NCBI GenBank assembly: GCA_017480195.1
Contig: JAFVBE010000014.1
Span: forward strand, 1-64,000
Source of the DNA: Lachnospiraceae bacterium
Lineage (GTDB): Bacteria > Bacillota > Clostridia > Lachnospirales > Lachnospiraceae
DNA: 64,000 nt
Direction of reading: 5' to 3'
Part shown: positions 27,587 through 36,119 of the stretch, one piece after another
Layout: each line of letters starts with the position of its first letter
Numbering within the stretch: position 1 is the first letter of the stretch
Translations under genes and position numbers: made by a program
The notes under the pieces: model-generated
What the model saw: only the letters and a program-made list of their open reading frames with translations
What the model was told of the DNA's origin: nothing
Database searches by the model: none

Positions 27587-28287
27587 GCATATACCTCCGA
27601 TGTATTATAAAATCTCCTATACTCTAAAATCATTATAAATAATAAAATAATTACAGCCATTAGCCAGCGCATATTATACTGTACTTTGAACATATCAGTA
27701 TATGTGCCTGAAATCCATATGGATAAAACTGATATTACCAAAGCAACACCTACACATATATATGAATTATCCCTTGCGTAAGTCGTCCGCTCCAGCTCCA
27801 TACATATTATTGATGTTGCAAGGTATGGAATAAGTAAAAATGCACCTGTCATAATAAGCGAATATCCAAAGCTTACATATAAAACCGGTACTGCAATAAC
27901 GAACATCAAAAGCTCAAAGCCTCCGATAATTACCATACGGGCAAAGATTATACTTCTCAATGAGAATCTTGTCGCCCTCTCAAGCTCTGCCATATTAAAG
28001 GTCTGTGACCTTATAGCTTCAAAGACTGTAAGCACCGCTATAAACGGCACGATGGAAGCTGTAATTAATATGGTATTAGCAAGCATTTTATATGAGCCGA
28101 TAATCACTATGACAAATGCCAGAATTGACATAAGCCATACGGGCTTTCTTATATAACCGGTCTGTATTTTTATGAACTCATTTATACCTATATCTCTTGT
28201 AGGAAATTTCCTGATAAACTCTCTTTTCTCAACCGGTTTGGGTGCATCAAAATATGTTTTAATTTCCTCCTGTAACTGCTTATCCAT
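27583..28287 (-). CDS. Membrane protein, possible anti-sigma factor or transporter partner
   Basis: 234 residues from the ATG behind GGAAG. The N-terminal 50 residues are cytoplasmic (EIKTYFDAPKPVEKREFIRK), followed by about six helices. No zinc-finger HCxxC is present, so it is not a ZAS anti-sigma factor. Position directly after an ECF sigma gene (overlap of 8 bp) and before an ABC pair suggests it either restrains the sigma factor or is a second permease subunit. Confidence 0.7.
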   Translation of the reverse strand: MDKQLQEEIKTYFDAPKPVEKREFIRKFPTRDIGINEFIKIQTGYIRKPVWLMSILAFVIVIIGSYKMLANTILITASIVPFIAVLTVFEAIRSQTFNMAELERATRFSLRSIIFARMVIIGGFELLMFVIAVPVLYVSFGYSLIMTGAFLLIPYLATSIICMELERTTYARDNSYICVGVALVISVLSIWISGTYTDMFKVQYNMRWLMAVIILLFIMILEYRRFYNTSEVYA

Positions 28288-28738
28288 TCTCATCACTTCC
28301 TTCCAGATATGTTCTAAGCTCCTTAAGTATCTTCTGCAATCTCCTGTATACTGAGAACCTTGATAGCTTAAACAACTTCCCTATATCAGAAACATTTTCC
28401 TCATTCACATAACGAAGCAGCATAAGCTCTCTGTCTTCCTCATCCAGTCTGTCAAGTGCATGCTTTAATTCTGTATGCAGGATAGTCTCGTCCTCAAAGC
28501 TTTGCTCAACCCCTTCATCAGTCTCCGAAAGACAGACCGGCTTTATCCTTCTGTACTCGTCTATACACAGGTTTCTTGCAATCGTATAAAGATACGCAAG
28601 TTCCTTTCCACGAACCTTATAATCGCTGTTAAAAAAGCGAAGAAAGGCTTCCTGCGTTATGTCTTCCGCCAAGTATTTATCCTGTACCTTAAAATAGCAA
28701 TAGCGGTAGATCTTATCATATTGTTGTTCTATATCCAT
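28280..28738 (-). CDS. ECF-type RNA polymerase sigma factor
   Basis: 152 residues. Region 2 (YFKVQDKYLAEDITQEAFLRF, then LYTIARNLCIDEYRR) and region 4 (LDEEDRELMLLRYVNEENVS, ending with a helix-turn-helix LFKLSRFSVYRRLQKILKEL). It should direct transcription of its own operon with the membrane protein and ABC exporter, in response to an envelope signal. No clear ECF promoter was picked out upstream. Confidence 0.9.
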   Translation of the reverse strand: MDIEQQYDKIYRYCYFKVQDKYLAEDITQEAFLRFFNSDYKVRGKELAYLYTIARNLCIDEYRRIKPVCLSETDEGVEQSFEDETILHTELKHALDRLDEEDRELMLLRYVNEENVSDIGKLFKLSRFSVYRRLQKILKELRTYLEGSDENG

Positions 28739-28841
28739 GGATACGCATTTGACCTCCCTTCATAATGATTAACGCACAAGTGATATGATATGTGCGGGGG
28801 AATAAAAAATCAATCAAAAAAATATGTTTATAGTAACAATG

Positions 28842-28859
28842 GTCGGTTAGAGGGGTATG
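28842..28859 (+). repeat. 18-bp direct repeat, left copy
   Basis: GTCGGTTAGAGGGGTATG, matching 29814-29831 at 17 of 18 positions. The two copies bracket the hairpin array and the GNAT gene, about 970 bp apart. Confidence 0.6.
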
Positions 28860-28945
28860 GTATACTTTAATAGATTATCTGATTAATGGCGGCACGCTGC
28901 GCGTGTATAGGATTTGTGAATGTAACTGACATTTATGTAAACTAA

Positions 28946-29146
28946 TTACAGACTAAGTAGTGCAAAACATTTATTTAGTCCGTAGTTTTTTTGAAGAAGT
29001 GCGGACTAAAATGAGTAATATGTTGATTTAGTCTGTATTTTGGTGGAAATAATACAGACTAAACCGGACAAAATTCTTAATTAGTCTGAAAGTTTCGAAA
29101 AAATATACGGACTAAATTTGGTAAACCAATAATTAAGTCTGTATAC
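28946..29146. repeat. Array of four regularly spaced hairpins
   Basis: Four palindromic units share a TACRGACTAA / TTAGTCYGTA stem: 28947-28984, 29002-29035, 29055-29088 and 29104-29145. Their centres are 53.5, 52.5 and 53 bp apart. Loops of 12-18 nt differ in sequence; spacers are A/T-rich. Unit four has a 15-bp stem with two mismatches and an inner TTGG/CCAA hairpin. There is no coding potential. It fills most of the 565-bp gap between the sigma factor and GNAT genes. Confidence 0.85.
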
Positions 29147-29303
29147 TAGTGAAAAATGAGCGGAGTAATCTTATTATATATCCCGTTTATTTTTTCTTAG
29201 TGTATCCTGTATTATCTCTGTATCTCATATAATTTTACAAAACAAAATGTAAAAGTTAGTATATTAACAGTTAAATAAACTGGGATTTGTGGAGGCATGT
29301 TTT

Positions 29304-29768
29304 ATGAACTTAATATATAAAAAGGCGACTATAGATGATTTAGAAACTTTGCTAAAAACGAGAATAGAAGTCTTGCGAGCGGCTAATGAATTGGAAGATG
29401 ATATAAATATGGACAAAGTAAAGCAAGAATCAAAAAAATACTATATTAAATCCTTGCACAATAATATGCATACTGCTTATCTTGTGTTTGATAATGATTC
29501 TTTTGTCGGAGCAGGAGGAATAAGTTACTTTAGTGTAATGCCAACATATCATAATCCGACAGGTAAAAAAGCGTATATTATGAATATGTATGTTAGACAG
29601 GATTATAGAAGACATGGGATAGCAACGAAGATGCTTGATTTACTTGTTGAAGATGCAAAAATGAAGGGAATAAATGCAATATCTTTAGAAGCAACAAGAA
29701 TGGGAAAACCGCTTTATGAGAACTATGGTTTTGTAAAAATGGAAAATGAAATGGAATTATTAGCTTAG
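29304..29768 (+). CDS. GNAT family N-acetyltransferase
   Basis: 154 residues from the ATG behind GGAGG (an in-frame GTG 15 bp upstream is unlikely). GNAT core: MYVRQDYRRHGIATKMLDLL with the RxxGxG/A acetyl-CoA loop, then AISLEATRMGKPLYENYGF. Acceptor unknown. It lies alone between direct repeats with a hairpin array upstream, and is the only plus-strand gene for many kilobases, which suggests acquisition as a unit. Confidence 0.85.
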   Translation: MNLIYKKATIDDLETLLKTRIEVLRAANELEDDINMDKVKQESKKYYIKSLHNNMHTAYLVFDNDSFVGAGGISYFSVMPTYHNPTGKKAYIMNMYVRQDYRRHGIATKMLDLLVEDAKMKGINAISLEATRMGKPLYENYGFVKMENEMELLA

Positions 29769-29813
29769 CAAATTCCAATTCACTTAGATAATTGCCGTGC
29801 ATACGCGTAGCGT

Positions 29814-29842
29814 GTCGGTTAGAGGGGCATGCTCTAACCGAC
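29814..29842. repeat. Right direct repeat and 11-bp hairpin
   Basis: GTCGGTTAGAG (29814-29824) pairs perfectly with CTCTAACCGAC (29832-29842) around gggcatg. The first 18 bp repeat 28842-28859. It lies between convergent genes but has no T-run, so a terminator role is uncertain. Confidence 0.6.
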
Positions 29843-29857
29843 CATTCATATAGATAT

Positions 29858-30769
29858 TTATCTCCTCTTATACACCTTCGGATACACAAGCACCATCGCA
29901 ATTATACAAATGAGCAAAAATACAAGTATATACCATACCGTACCGGTCAGGCTTATGTCATTTCCGAACAAGCTTCCTTTGAAGTTAAATGCCTCCTTCA
30001 TGCTGCTTACGAACTCGCCGTTATCCACTCCGCCTATGTCAGTGTTAATCTTGTCAAGAAGTCCGTTTAATATAGTGTTCCTGTAGAGGACGGTTATACC
30101 TGTTCCCGGAAAGATATTACAGAAAATCTGTATTCCTTTTGAAAACTGTGACAAAGGCATATACGCACCGATTACAAAACCGCAGGCAGCCGACAGCATA
30201 CCGAAGAATGCACCGCTTGCCGATGAAGTTTTGAAGAAAATAATAATCAGCATGAAGAACGCTGTTGCAGATAATGAGCCAAGTAATGTGAGTACATAGG
30301 CATAGACAATATTCTCTGCCGGTATATACATATCCCCCTGACTTGACAGAATCACGAAGCCTATAGTAAGAACAACCGCACTCATAATAAATGCTGAGAT
30401 AGTCGAAGCCACAAAATACGAAAGAACTATCTGCCATCTCTTTAACGGCGTTGCAGATATATCATAATCTATCTTATTTTCCTTGTCATTTACGATAGTT
30501 GACAGACAGTTGTACGGAACTGTGATAAGTGCTGAGCCGATTACACCAACCAACAGGATAAAATTGATAAGCATATCAATGTCCTTCTCATCTATCAAGC
30601 CTTCAAGTCCCTTCATAGCACTGTGCGCAGAATCAATATATGCATTCTTAAGAAAAAGCATATATAATACAAGTACTATAATCGAAGTAAGCATTGAGAA
30701 AATTACCGACTGCCTATCCTTAAAATATATAAGAAGATTTCTCTTCGTTAATCCCATAAACTTTCTCAT
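29858..30769 (-). CDS. ABC transporter permease (ABC-2 type)
   Basis: 303 residues, six predicted helices. An N-terminal amphipathic start (GLTKRNLLIYFKDRQSVIFS) and the ATPLKRWQIVLSYFVAS coupling segment are typical of ABC-2 export permeases. It overlaps the ATPase gene by four bases and forms one transporter with it. Drug or peptide export is the family default. Confidence 0.9.
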   Translation of the reverse strand: MRKFMGLTKRNLLIYFKDRQSVIFSMLTSIIVLVLYMLFLKNAYIDSAHSAMKGLEGLIDEKDIDMLINFILLVGVIGSALITVPYNCLSTIVNDKENKIDYDISATPLKRWQIVLSYFVASTISAFIMSAVVLTIGFVILSSQGDMYIPAENIVYAYVLTLLGSLSATAFFMLIIIFFKTSSASGAFFGMLSAACGFVIGAYMPLSQFSKGIQIFCNIFPGTGITVLYRNTILNGLLDKINTDIGGVDNGEFVSSMKEAFNFKGSLFGNDISLTGTVWYILVFLLICIIAMVLVYPKVYKRR

Positions 30770-31665
30770 TTTGCCATCTCCCTTCCTGTGAGGTTGAGGA
30801 ATACATCATCCATGCTTCCCTTTATTATCTCGTAATCAGATATTCTGTCCTTATTCTTATATACAAACTCCGTTATATTATCCTTAAATAATATATTGTA
30901 ATGGTCTGCATCATAGGAATATTCAAAACCCTTTATAAGCTTCTCATTATCTTCACTTTGTTCTATGTACCACACAAGCCTTGAGGATGCATACTTCGTC
31001 TTAAGCTCTGTCGGTGTACCTGTTGCAATTATCTTGCCCTTGTCAAGTATGACAACATGGTCTGCATCCCTCGTCTCCTCCATATAATGAGTGGTTAGAA
31101 ATATCGTTAGCTTCTTTTCCTTCTTAAGATAATCTATGTAATCCCAGACAATCTTCCTTGACTTAGGGTCAAGTCCTGTCGTCGGTTCATCCAAGAAAAG
31201 TATCTTAGGCTCATTGATGAGAGCTCTTATAATATCCACTCGTCTCCTCTGTCCGCCTGATAGCTTCTCATACTTCCTATTCCAGATATCCTTAAGCTCA
31301 AAGACATCCATAAATTGCTCAAGTCTTGCATCAATCTCCGCCTTAGACAATCCGTAATATGAACCTCTCGTATATAGATTCTCCTTGACCGTAAGTTTAC
31401 CATCAAGTACCGAATTCTGAAATACAATTCCTATCAAATCCCTTATCGCATCATCAGACTTGCCAAGCTCATTGTCAAATATTTTAACATCTCCGGAAGT
31501 CCTCTCAAGTATCGTACATAAGATATTAATCGTCGTAGACTTACCTGCACCATTCTCCCCTAAGAATGCAAAAAGCTCTCCTTCGTTTACCTCGAAGGAA
31601 ATGTCGTCTACAGCTAAGTGCTCTTTGTACTTTTTTACCAAGTGCTCTACCTTAATCGCATTCAT
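30766..31665 (-). CDS. ABC transporter ATP-binding protein
   Basis: 299 residues. Walker A GENGAGKSTT, Q-loop IGIVFQNSVLD, signature YEKLSGGQRRRVDIIR, Walker B ILFLDEPTTGLD, switch His in LTTHYMEE. A DrrA-like extra domain of about 80 residues follows. Partner of the downstream permease. An inverted repeat at 31700-31729 in its upstream region may be an operator. In related genomes such pairs often follow LytTR and DUF3021 genes; here VapBC lies between. Confidence 0.93.
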   Translation of the reverse strand: MNAIKVEHLVKKYKEHLAVDDISFEVNEGELFAFLGENGAGKSTTINILCTILERTSGDVKIFDNELGKSDDAIRDLIGIVFQNSVLDGKLTVKENLYTRGSYYGLSKAEIDARLEQFMDVFELKDIWNRKYEKLSGGQRRRVDIIRALINEPKILFLDEPTTGLDPKSRKIVWDYIDYLKKEKKLTIFLTTHYMEETRDADHVVILDKGKIIATGTPTELKTKYASSRLVWYIEQSEDNEKLIKGFEYSYDADHYNILFKDNITEFVYKNKDRISDYEIIKGSMDDVFLNLTGREMAK

Positions 31666-31699
31666 ATTTTTTCCTCTTTCTCGTTTTTATTCTTCATAT

Positions 31700-31729
31700 G
31701 ATATTTGTTATATCTAATCGTCAAATATC
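31700..31729. promoter_or_regulatory. Inverted repeat upstream of the ABC pair
   Basis: GATATTTG (31700-31707) and CAAATATC (31722-31729) are perfect inverted copies with centres 22 bp apart, about two helical turns. A dimeric regulator site is plausible; the LytTR protein encoded at 33036 is a candidate binder by context only. Confidence 0.45.
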
Positions 31730-31789
31730 ACTCTTAAAAATTTTATATCTAATTTATCTACAATACAAGCATACAACAATTCTTAAAAC

Positions 31790-31816
31790 AAAAAAAGAGC
31801 AACCGGATTAAGTTGC
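31790..31816 (-). terminator. Terminator after vapC
   Basis: GCAAC/GTTGC stem followed on the minus strand by TCTTTTTTT. Confidence 0.6.
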
Positions 31817-31843
31817 AAAAAACCTAACCCAAGTTGCACTATA

Positions 31844-32245
31844 TCATTTTGTCCAGTCCTCTATTACAAGATTATCTACACGATTAAATTCCCTAGTATT
31901 ATTTGTAACAAGTATAAGACCTTCCGATTTAGCGTGTCCTGCAATAAGCATATCCATTGGTCCAATCGGTGTACCCATCTTTTCAAGCTCTGCCCTAATC
32001 CTTCCATACTCCTCAGCAGCGTAGCCATCAAAATCCACTACAGTAATCGGTGAAAGAAACAACGACATAGCCAATCTATTCTTCTCTACCGCTTGACTTT
32101 TCTCTACACCATACATAAGTTCTGCATAAGTAATCGAAGAAATACATATATCATCAGGGTCATGTTCCAAAAAATGTTTTATAGCCAATTCAGGCTTATG
32201 CTTAATAATATAAATGCAAATATTTGTATCCAGCATATACTTCAT
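31844..32245 (-). CDS. vapC: VapC-type PIN-domain toxin ribonuclease
   Basis: 133 residues. The PIN catalytic acids are all present: MLDTNICIYIIK (Asp 5), SSITYAELMYGVEKS (Glu), PMDMLIAGHA (Asp) and VTNNTREF near the end. VapC toxins cleave tRNA or rRNA and are held inactive by VapB. The gene overlaps vapB by four bases. The pair separates the LytTR-DUF3021 genes from the ABC exporter they usually accompany. Confidence 0.93.
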   Translation of the reverse strand: MKYMLDTNICIYIIKHKPELAIKHFLEHDPDDICISSITYAELMYGVEKSQAVEKNRLAMSLFLSPITVVDFDGYAAEEYGRIRAELEKMGTPIGPMDMLIAGHAKSEGLILVTNNTREFNRVDNLVIEDWTK

Positions 32246-32472
32246 AGAGACTCACGCTCCTGCTGTATAAAAAAACTGCTTTCATCCTTCATAAAATCCT
32301 CAGTAAACAACTTAAGACTATTTAAAAATCCTGTCCATTTGTTATCCTTTGGCATGAGAAATACAATATCACCTATCTTGTTAACTGCAACCTCTTCACC
32401 GCTAAAGCGATATTCCTTTGGAAGTCTTACAGCCTGACTTCTTCCATTTTCAAATAATTTTGCCGTCATCAT
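32242..32472 (-). CDS. vapB: VapB-type antitoxin
   Basis: 76 residues, opening TAKLFENGRSQAVRLPKEYR, the AbrB-type swapped-hairpin DNA-binding domain usual for VapB. The C-terminal tail (LFTEDFMKDESSFFIQQE) should wrap the toxin. Three in-frame ATGs lie close together after AGGAGG (32478, 32472, 32469); the middle one has the best spacing. A palindrome at 32495-32514 is a fitting autoregulatory operator. Confidence 0.9.
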   Translation of the reverse strand: MMTAKLFENGRSQAVRLPKEYRFSGEEVAVNKIGDIVFLMPKDNKWTGFLNSLKLFTEDFMKDESSFFIQQERESL

Positions 32473-32494
32473 AATCATACACCTCCTATATCAA

Positions 32495-32514
32495 GTATAT
32501 ATCACGATATATAC
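32495..32514. promoter_or_regulatory. Palindromic operator candidate of vapBC
   Basis: GTATATAT-N4-ATATATAC, a perfect 8-bp inverted repeat directly upstream of the vapB ribosome site, where VapBC complexes usually bind. Confidence 0.6.
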
Positions 32515-32575
32515 CAAGTCAAGTATAATAATTATATGCAGCAATTTAAAATTTATTTCTAAAAATCAGCACACT

Positions 32576-33034
32576 CTACTCCTCATCACGAAACTTCTCA
32601 AGTGCCTTATTAATCTTAGCCTCGTCAATCTTGCTCATCCAGAGTGACGAAATCCATACAAACGCATATACAACGAAAAATATAATCACAACCGAGATAT
32701 ATCCCGATAGCTCTGTATACCATTTGAATATATATCCTGCGGCTGATACGATTATAAAAAGTGACAGGCAGTGAAGTATAATCCTCAATACACCGCTTCT
32801 TCCACCCTCAACTTCTTCAAGCAGCAAGGTAGGCAATGAACACAAAAATCCTATAAATATAATTGATAATGGAGTATACCAGTCAAGACTATAGCTGCTT
32901 CCCTGAATATGCGTTATCACACCACCTATACCCACCATGAAAAATATACCTGTGGTTATCTGAAGTGTCTGCTCAAATATCAGCTTGATTTTTTCTTTTC
33001 TGTTATCATCACGATTATTATTATCCTGTACCAT
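32576..33034 (-). CDS. DUF3021 family membrane protein
   Basis: 152 residues, four hydrophobic helices (for example TTGIFFMVGIGGVITHIQG and LSGYISVVIIFFVVYAFVW), ending in a charged helix. DUF3021 proteins are regularly encoded directly after a LytTR regulator, as here (1-bp gap), and are thought to modulate it from the membrane. The signal is unknown. Confidence 0.85.
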   Translation of the reverse strand: MVQDNNNRDDNRKEKIKLIFEQTLQITTGIFFMVGIGGVITHIQGSSYSLDWYTPLSIIFIGFLCSLPTLLLEEVEGGRSGVLRIILHCLSLFIIVSAAGYIFKWYTELSGYISVVIIFFVVYAFVWISSLWMSKIDEAKINKALEKFRDEE

Positions 33035-33035
33035 A

Positions 33036-33470
33036 TTATATTCCCAGCCTTTTCTTCAAATCCTTCACATAGCTTCTTGCTATAACAACAGCCTCATCAT
33101 TCAGAAGTCCGGCATTCATTCTGCCGTTTATATCAGACTTTACGGATTTAATCTTCCTGATATTTACAATCATTGCCTTCGCACAACGAAGAAAATTCAT
33201 ATTAAGCAAGTTTTCAAGCTCATATAGCTTATATTTCGTCTCATAGCAATTATCCTTCGTATATATAAATGTCTTCTTATCGACAGACTCTATGTAATAT
33301 ATATTACCGATATTAAGCATATAGGTCTGTTCGTCCTTTGTTACTGCTATTCTGCCTGTGCCGCTCTCCAGAAGATTAATCGCCGCCTGTATCTCGTCGG
33401 TCTTTTCAACGGCTCTTATAACAGCCTTTTCATCATCCTTTGAAGCAGCCTGCTCGTAAATAACCTGCAT
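33036..33470 (-). CDS. LytTR-domain transcriptional regulator
   Basis: 144 residues: a short N-terminal region followed by a LytTR DNA-binding domain (about residues 40-140; YYIESVDKKTFIYTKDNCYE, NFLRCAKAMIVNIRKIKSV, VIARSYVKDLKKRLG). No receiver domain, so it is likely controlled by the DUF3021 partner. Probable targets are its own operon and the ABC exporter downstream. Confidence 0.9.
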   Translation of the reverse strand: MQVIYEQAASKDDEKAVIRAVEKTDEIQAAINLLESGTGRIAVTKDEQTYMLNIGNIYYIESVDKKTFIYTKDNCYETKYKLYELENLLNMNFLRCAKAMIVNIRKIKSVKSDINGRMNAGLLNDEAVVIARSYVKDLKKRLGI

Positions 33471-33505
33471 CTTATATTCTCCAAATTTCCCAAAAGTCTT
33501 GTATA

Positions 33506-34117
33506 TTAATATGTCCCAATATAATATATATCATCATCAAATTTAAATCGTAGTTTCACATTTTCATGTACAATATGAATATTTTCATCTATATTATCTG
33601 TCGAATCAATAAAGTAAACAAAGCCTGAACTGCTGTCTATAAGTCCGGGCCACATACAAAAATAAACTCCATAACCTGCATTTGTATTAACCAGCCCAAC
33701 AAAACCATTTTTAGAGATACACCTTTGTTCATCATCAGTAAGTATAATATTATAATTTTTGTCCAACTCAAAATCTCCGGCTTCTATGCGTTCCACAACC
33801 TGCTGTCTTATCTGACGATTTCTTATATAATTAATATGCATATGAAAATAATCACTGTAAAAGATTATATGTAATACGATGCAGAAAAAATAAATAAATA
33901 TGACAGTAAGCCTTTTTCTGCCTCTTAATTTAACCGCAGCAAAAATCATAAAGAATATAGTAAAAATCCATAACTGAATATTTATTATGAATACCAAAAA
34001 ATCTGCTATTGGATTAATGTCAAATAATTTCCATTTGCACAATGAAAAAACTATACTGACAACCAGTATAATAATTGATATTATCAGATGTATTATATTC
34101 TTTGTCTTTGGTTTCAC
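33506..34117 (-). CDS. Membrane protein of unknown function
   Basis: About 203 residues when started at the GTG behind GAGGAGG. Three helices in the first half (IIHLIISIIILVVSIVFSLC, FLVFIINIQLWIFTIFFMIF, LTVIFIYFFCIVLHIIF), then a roughly 100-residue extracytoplasmic or cytoplasmic domain with GFVYFIDSTDNI. No family recognised. Confidence 0.65.
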   Translation of the reverse strand: MKPKTKNIIHLIISIIILVVSIVFSLCKWKLFDINPIADFLVFIINIQLWIFTIFFMIFAAVKLRGRKRLTVIFIYFFCIVLHIIFYSDYFHMHINYIRNRQIRQQVVERIEAGDFELDKNYNIILTDDEQRCISKNGFVGLVNTNAGYGVYFCMWPGLIDSSSGFVYFIDSTDNIDENIHIVHENVKLRFKFDDDIYYIGTY

Positions 34118-34179
34118 GATATACCTCCTCACTCCTAGCAATATATCCCATTATACCACAGTTTTATCTATAATTGGGA

Positions 34180-35226
34180 TTAAACTGAAATATCCTTTAA
34201 CACATCTCCGATATCCCCATCTATACATATAGCGCGTTCTGAAATCACCTCAGGGACAAATGCCTCTCCGTAATTGATGCAGGCATAAACAGCGTTAGGA
34301 TTAGCGGCTGTCATCTGCCAGAACGGATATTTAATAATGACAGGTGTATTCGCACCTACACCAAGTTCAAGATATAACACATGCTTATCCTCATGCTCTC
34401 TTAAGAAATTTGCATATCGTGACGAGGCAAGCTTCCAGCCCTCGTCCTCAACAAATGTGTCATCAACACGAAGATTCATCGTCATATTACTTCCGTCATC
34501 AGGGCATTTCGGTATAAGCTCTGATGGAATTTCCATCTTAAGCTTTTTATCAGCAGGCACATCAAATATACCATTCTCATCCCTTACAAAGCCCTGTGCT
34601 TCCATCGCCTTCATAACCCATTCTTCATTGTCATAGGTCTTCTTAAGCTTAGGGTTGACACTCTGGAACAGTCCGTAATCCCCCTGTGTATAAAACAATC
34701 TTTTCTTATCAAAGCCTGATCTTTGGAACTGATGGTCAACATTTGTAGTTATTACAAAATAATCCTTTTTCGGTGTACTTGCCAAGTCATCGGTTTTTCT
34801 CCCATCCACCAGTTCATAAAGCCTTTTATATACCGGCTTCGGCGCATCTATATATCTGTTAAAATAAATATGTCTTGACCACCACGCCCAAAGCGTCTCA
34901 TCATCAGGGAACGGATAAAATCCTCCCGAATACATATCATGTATGCCAAACCTCTCGGCAAAGTCAAAAAAATACTTTTCAAACCGCTCTCCACTATAGG
35001 TAAATCCCGCAGAAGTGGAAAGCCCTGCTCCTGCACCTATTATAACAGCATCTGCCGTTTCTATCTCATTTTTTAATCTCCTTATATTTTCCTCATGTGA
35101 GCCTGTCTCACTTATTATCCTATATCTCACAGCATCAAGTCCTTTCTGTATTGTATCCCTATATCCATCTCTTTTTTTATTTAAGTAATCCTTCGTAATA
35201 GAATTTGTCTTCGTCTTTGAAAACAT
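34180..35226 (-). CDS. Class M sirtuin (SirTM), probable protein ADP-ribosyltransferase
   Basis: 348 residues, longer than deacetylase sirtuins. The NAD-binding GAGAGLSTSAGF is kept, but the second motif reads TTNVDHQFQRSGF and the usual catalytic His position is Gln in YTQGDYGLFQ. These are the traits of SirTM enzymes, which ADP-ribosylate lipoyl-carrier GcvH-L in staphylococci and streptococci and are reversed by a linked zinc macrodomain. The macrodomain gene is upstream and overlaps by 50 bp. Neither gcvH-L nor lplA is nearby, so the target here may differ. AAAGGGTG precedes the ATG. Confidence 0.85.
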   Translation of the reverse strand: MFSKTKTNSITKDYLNKKRDGYRDTIQKGLDAVRYRIISETGSHEENIRRLKNEIETADAVIIGAGAGLSTSAGFTYSGERFEKYFFDFAERFGIHDMYSGGFYPFPDDETLWAWWSRHIYFNRYIDAPKPVYKRLYELVDGRKTDDLASTPKKDYFVITTNVDHQFQRSGFDKKRLFYTQGDYGLFQSVNPKLKKTYDNEEWVMKAMEAQGFVRDENGIFDVPADKKLKMEIPSELIPKCPDDGSNMTMNLRVDDTFVEDEGWKLASSRYANFLREHEDKHVLYLELGVGANTPVIIKYPFWQMTAANPNAVYACINYGEAFVPEVISERAICIDGDIGDVLKDISV

Positions 35227-36013
35227 TGAATATCACCCTTTCCATACTGCCCTCATGCTCCGACAGCCATTTTGTTACCGTATCAACCGCAATCTTGGCT
35301 GCACGCTCATTCGGGAAATGAAATACGCCCGTAGATATACAGCAGAACGCCACACTTTTAATGTCATTCTCAAGGCAGATATTAAGTGTATTTTTATAGC
35401 AGTCAGATAAGTCCTTCGCAAGTCCTTTGGTAAGTCCTCCCATTACTATCGGTCCTACTATATGAATAACCTTTTTCGCAGGCAGATTATATCCATCCGT
35501 AAGCATCGGCACAGCCGTCGGCTGTTCATAGTCCATACCGTATTTTGTTCTGAAGTTATTCATCTGCCTGTTGCACTCTGCACGAAGCTCTATACCCGCA
35601 TATGTATGTATGCAGTTGTCTATACATGTGTGCATCGGTACGAAACAGCCAAGCATCTGACTGTTCGCAGCATTGACGATTGCATCTACATCAAGTCTTG
35701 TAATATCTCCCTGCCATATCGACAACTTATCTGCCTGATTTTTATTGCTTCCGTATTCCTCTGCCACAGTCTTTATATCCTTAAGTTCTACTATACCCTT
35801 CTCTATCGCTGCTTCCTTAAGATACTCATCCTGTATCGCAAGTATTTCATCATCCATCGCACGAGGCATGCGTATATTCATAAGAGAACGCAAAATCCTC
35901 TTTTTTTCAAATATATTGTCCGAAACCTTCAAGTCCCTATACTCGCCTGAATCTTCCTTGAACCTGTCTACGAGGTAATTTAGTCTTTCTTCCTGTGTCA
36001 TAAGTTTTGTCAT
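35177..36013 (-). CDS. Zinc-dependent macrodomain protein, ADP-ribosyl hydrolase
   Basis: 278 residues from the ATG behind GGGAGAG. An N-terminal helical extension of about 80 residues leads into a macrodomain: WQGDITRLDVDAIVNAANSQ, the Zn-macro motif GCFVPMHTCIDNCIH with Cys/His metal ligands, and FCCISTGVFHFPNERAA. It matches the SirTM-linked Zn-macro group that removes ADP-ribose from proteins. It is co-expressed with the SirTM gene. A candidate HxlR-type site lies about 110 bp upstream at 36120-36140. Confidence 0.9.
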   Translation of the reverse strand: MTKLMTQEERLNYLVDRFKEDSGEYRDLKVSDNIFEKKRILRSLMNIRMPRAMDDEILAIQDEYLKEAAIEKGIVELKDIKTVAEEYGSNKNQADKLSIWQGDITRLDVDAIVNAANSQMLGCFVPMHTCIDNCIHTYAGIELRAECNRQMNNFRTKYGMDYEQPTAVPMLTDGYNLPAKKVIHIVGPIVMGGLTKGLAKDLSDCYKNTLNICLENDIKSVAFCCISTGVFHFPNERAAKIAVDTVTKWLSEHEGSMERVIFNVFKDEDKFYYEGLLK

Positions 36014-36119
36014 ATTATACTCTCCCATCACAAATTGGTATTTAAAAATCATAATCTTTACCTAAACTATAATTTCCGTTTCAACTATATATGAAGTATA
36101 ACAAAAGGATTTTTTGAAA

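Noticed and set aside
28946-29146. CRISPR array
   Set aside because: The arms are alternating inverted 10-mers, the intervals are 12-18 nt, and there are no cas genes.
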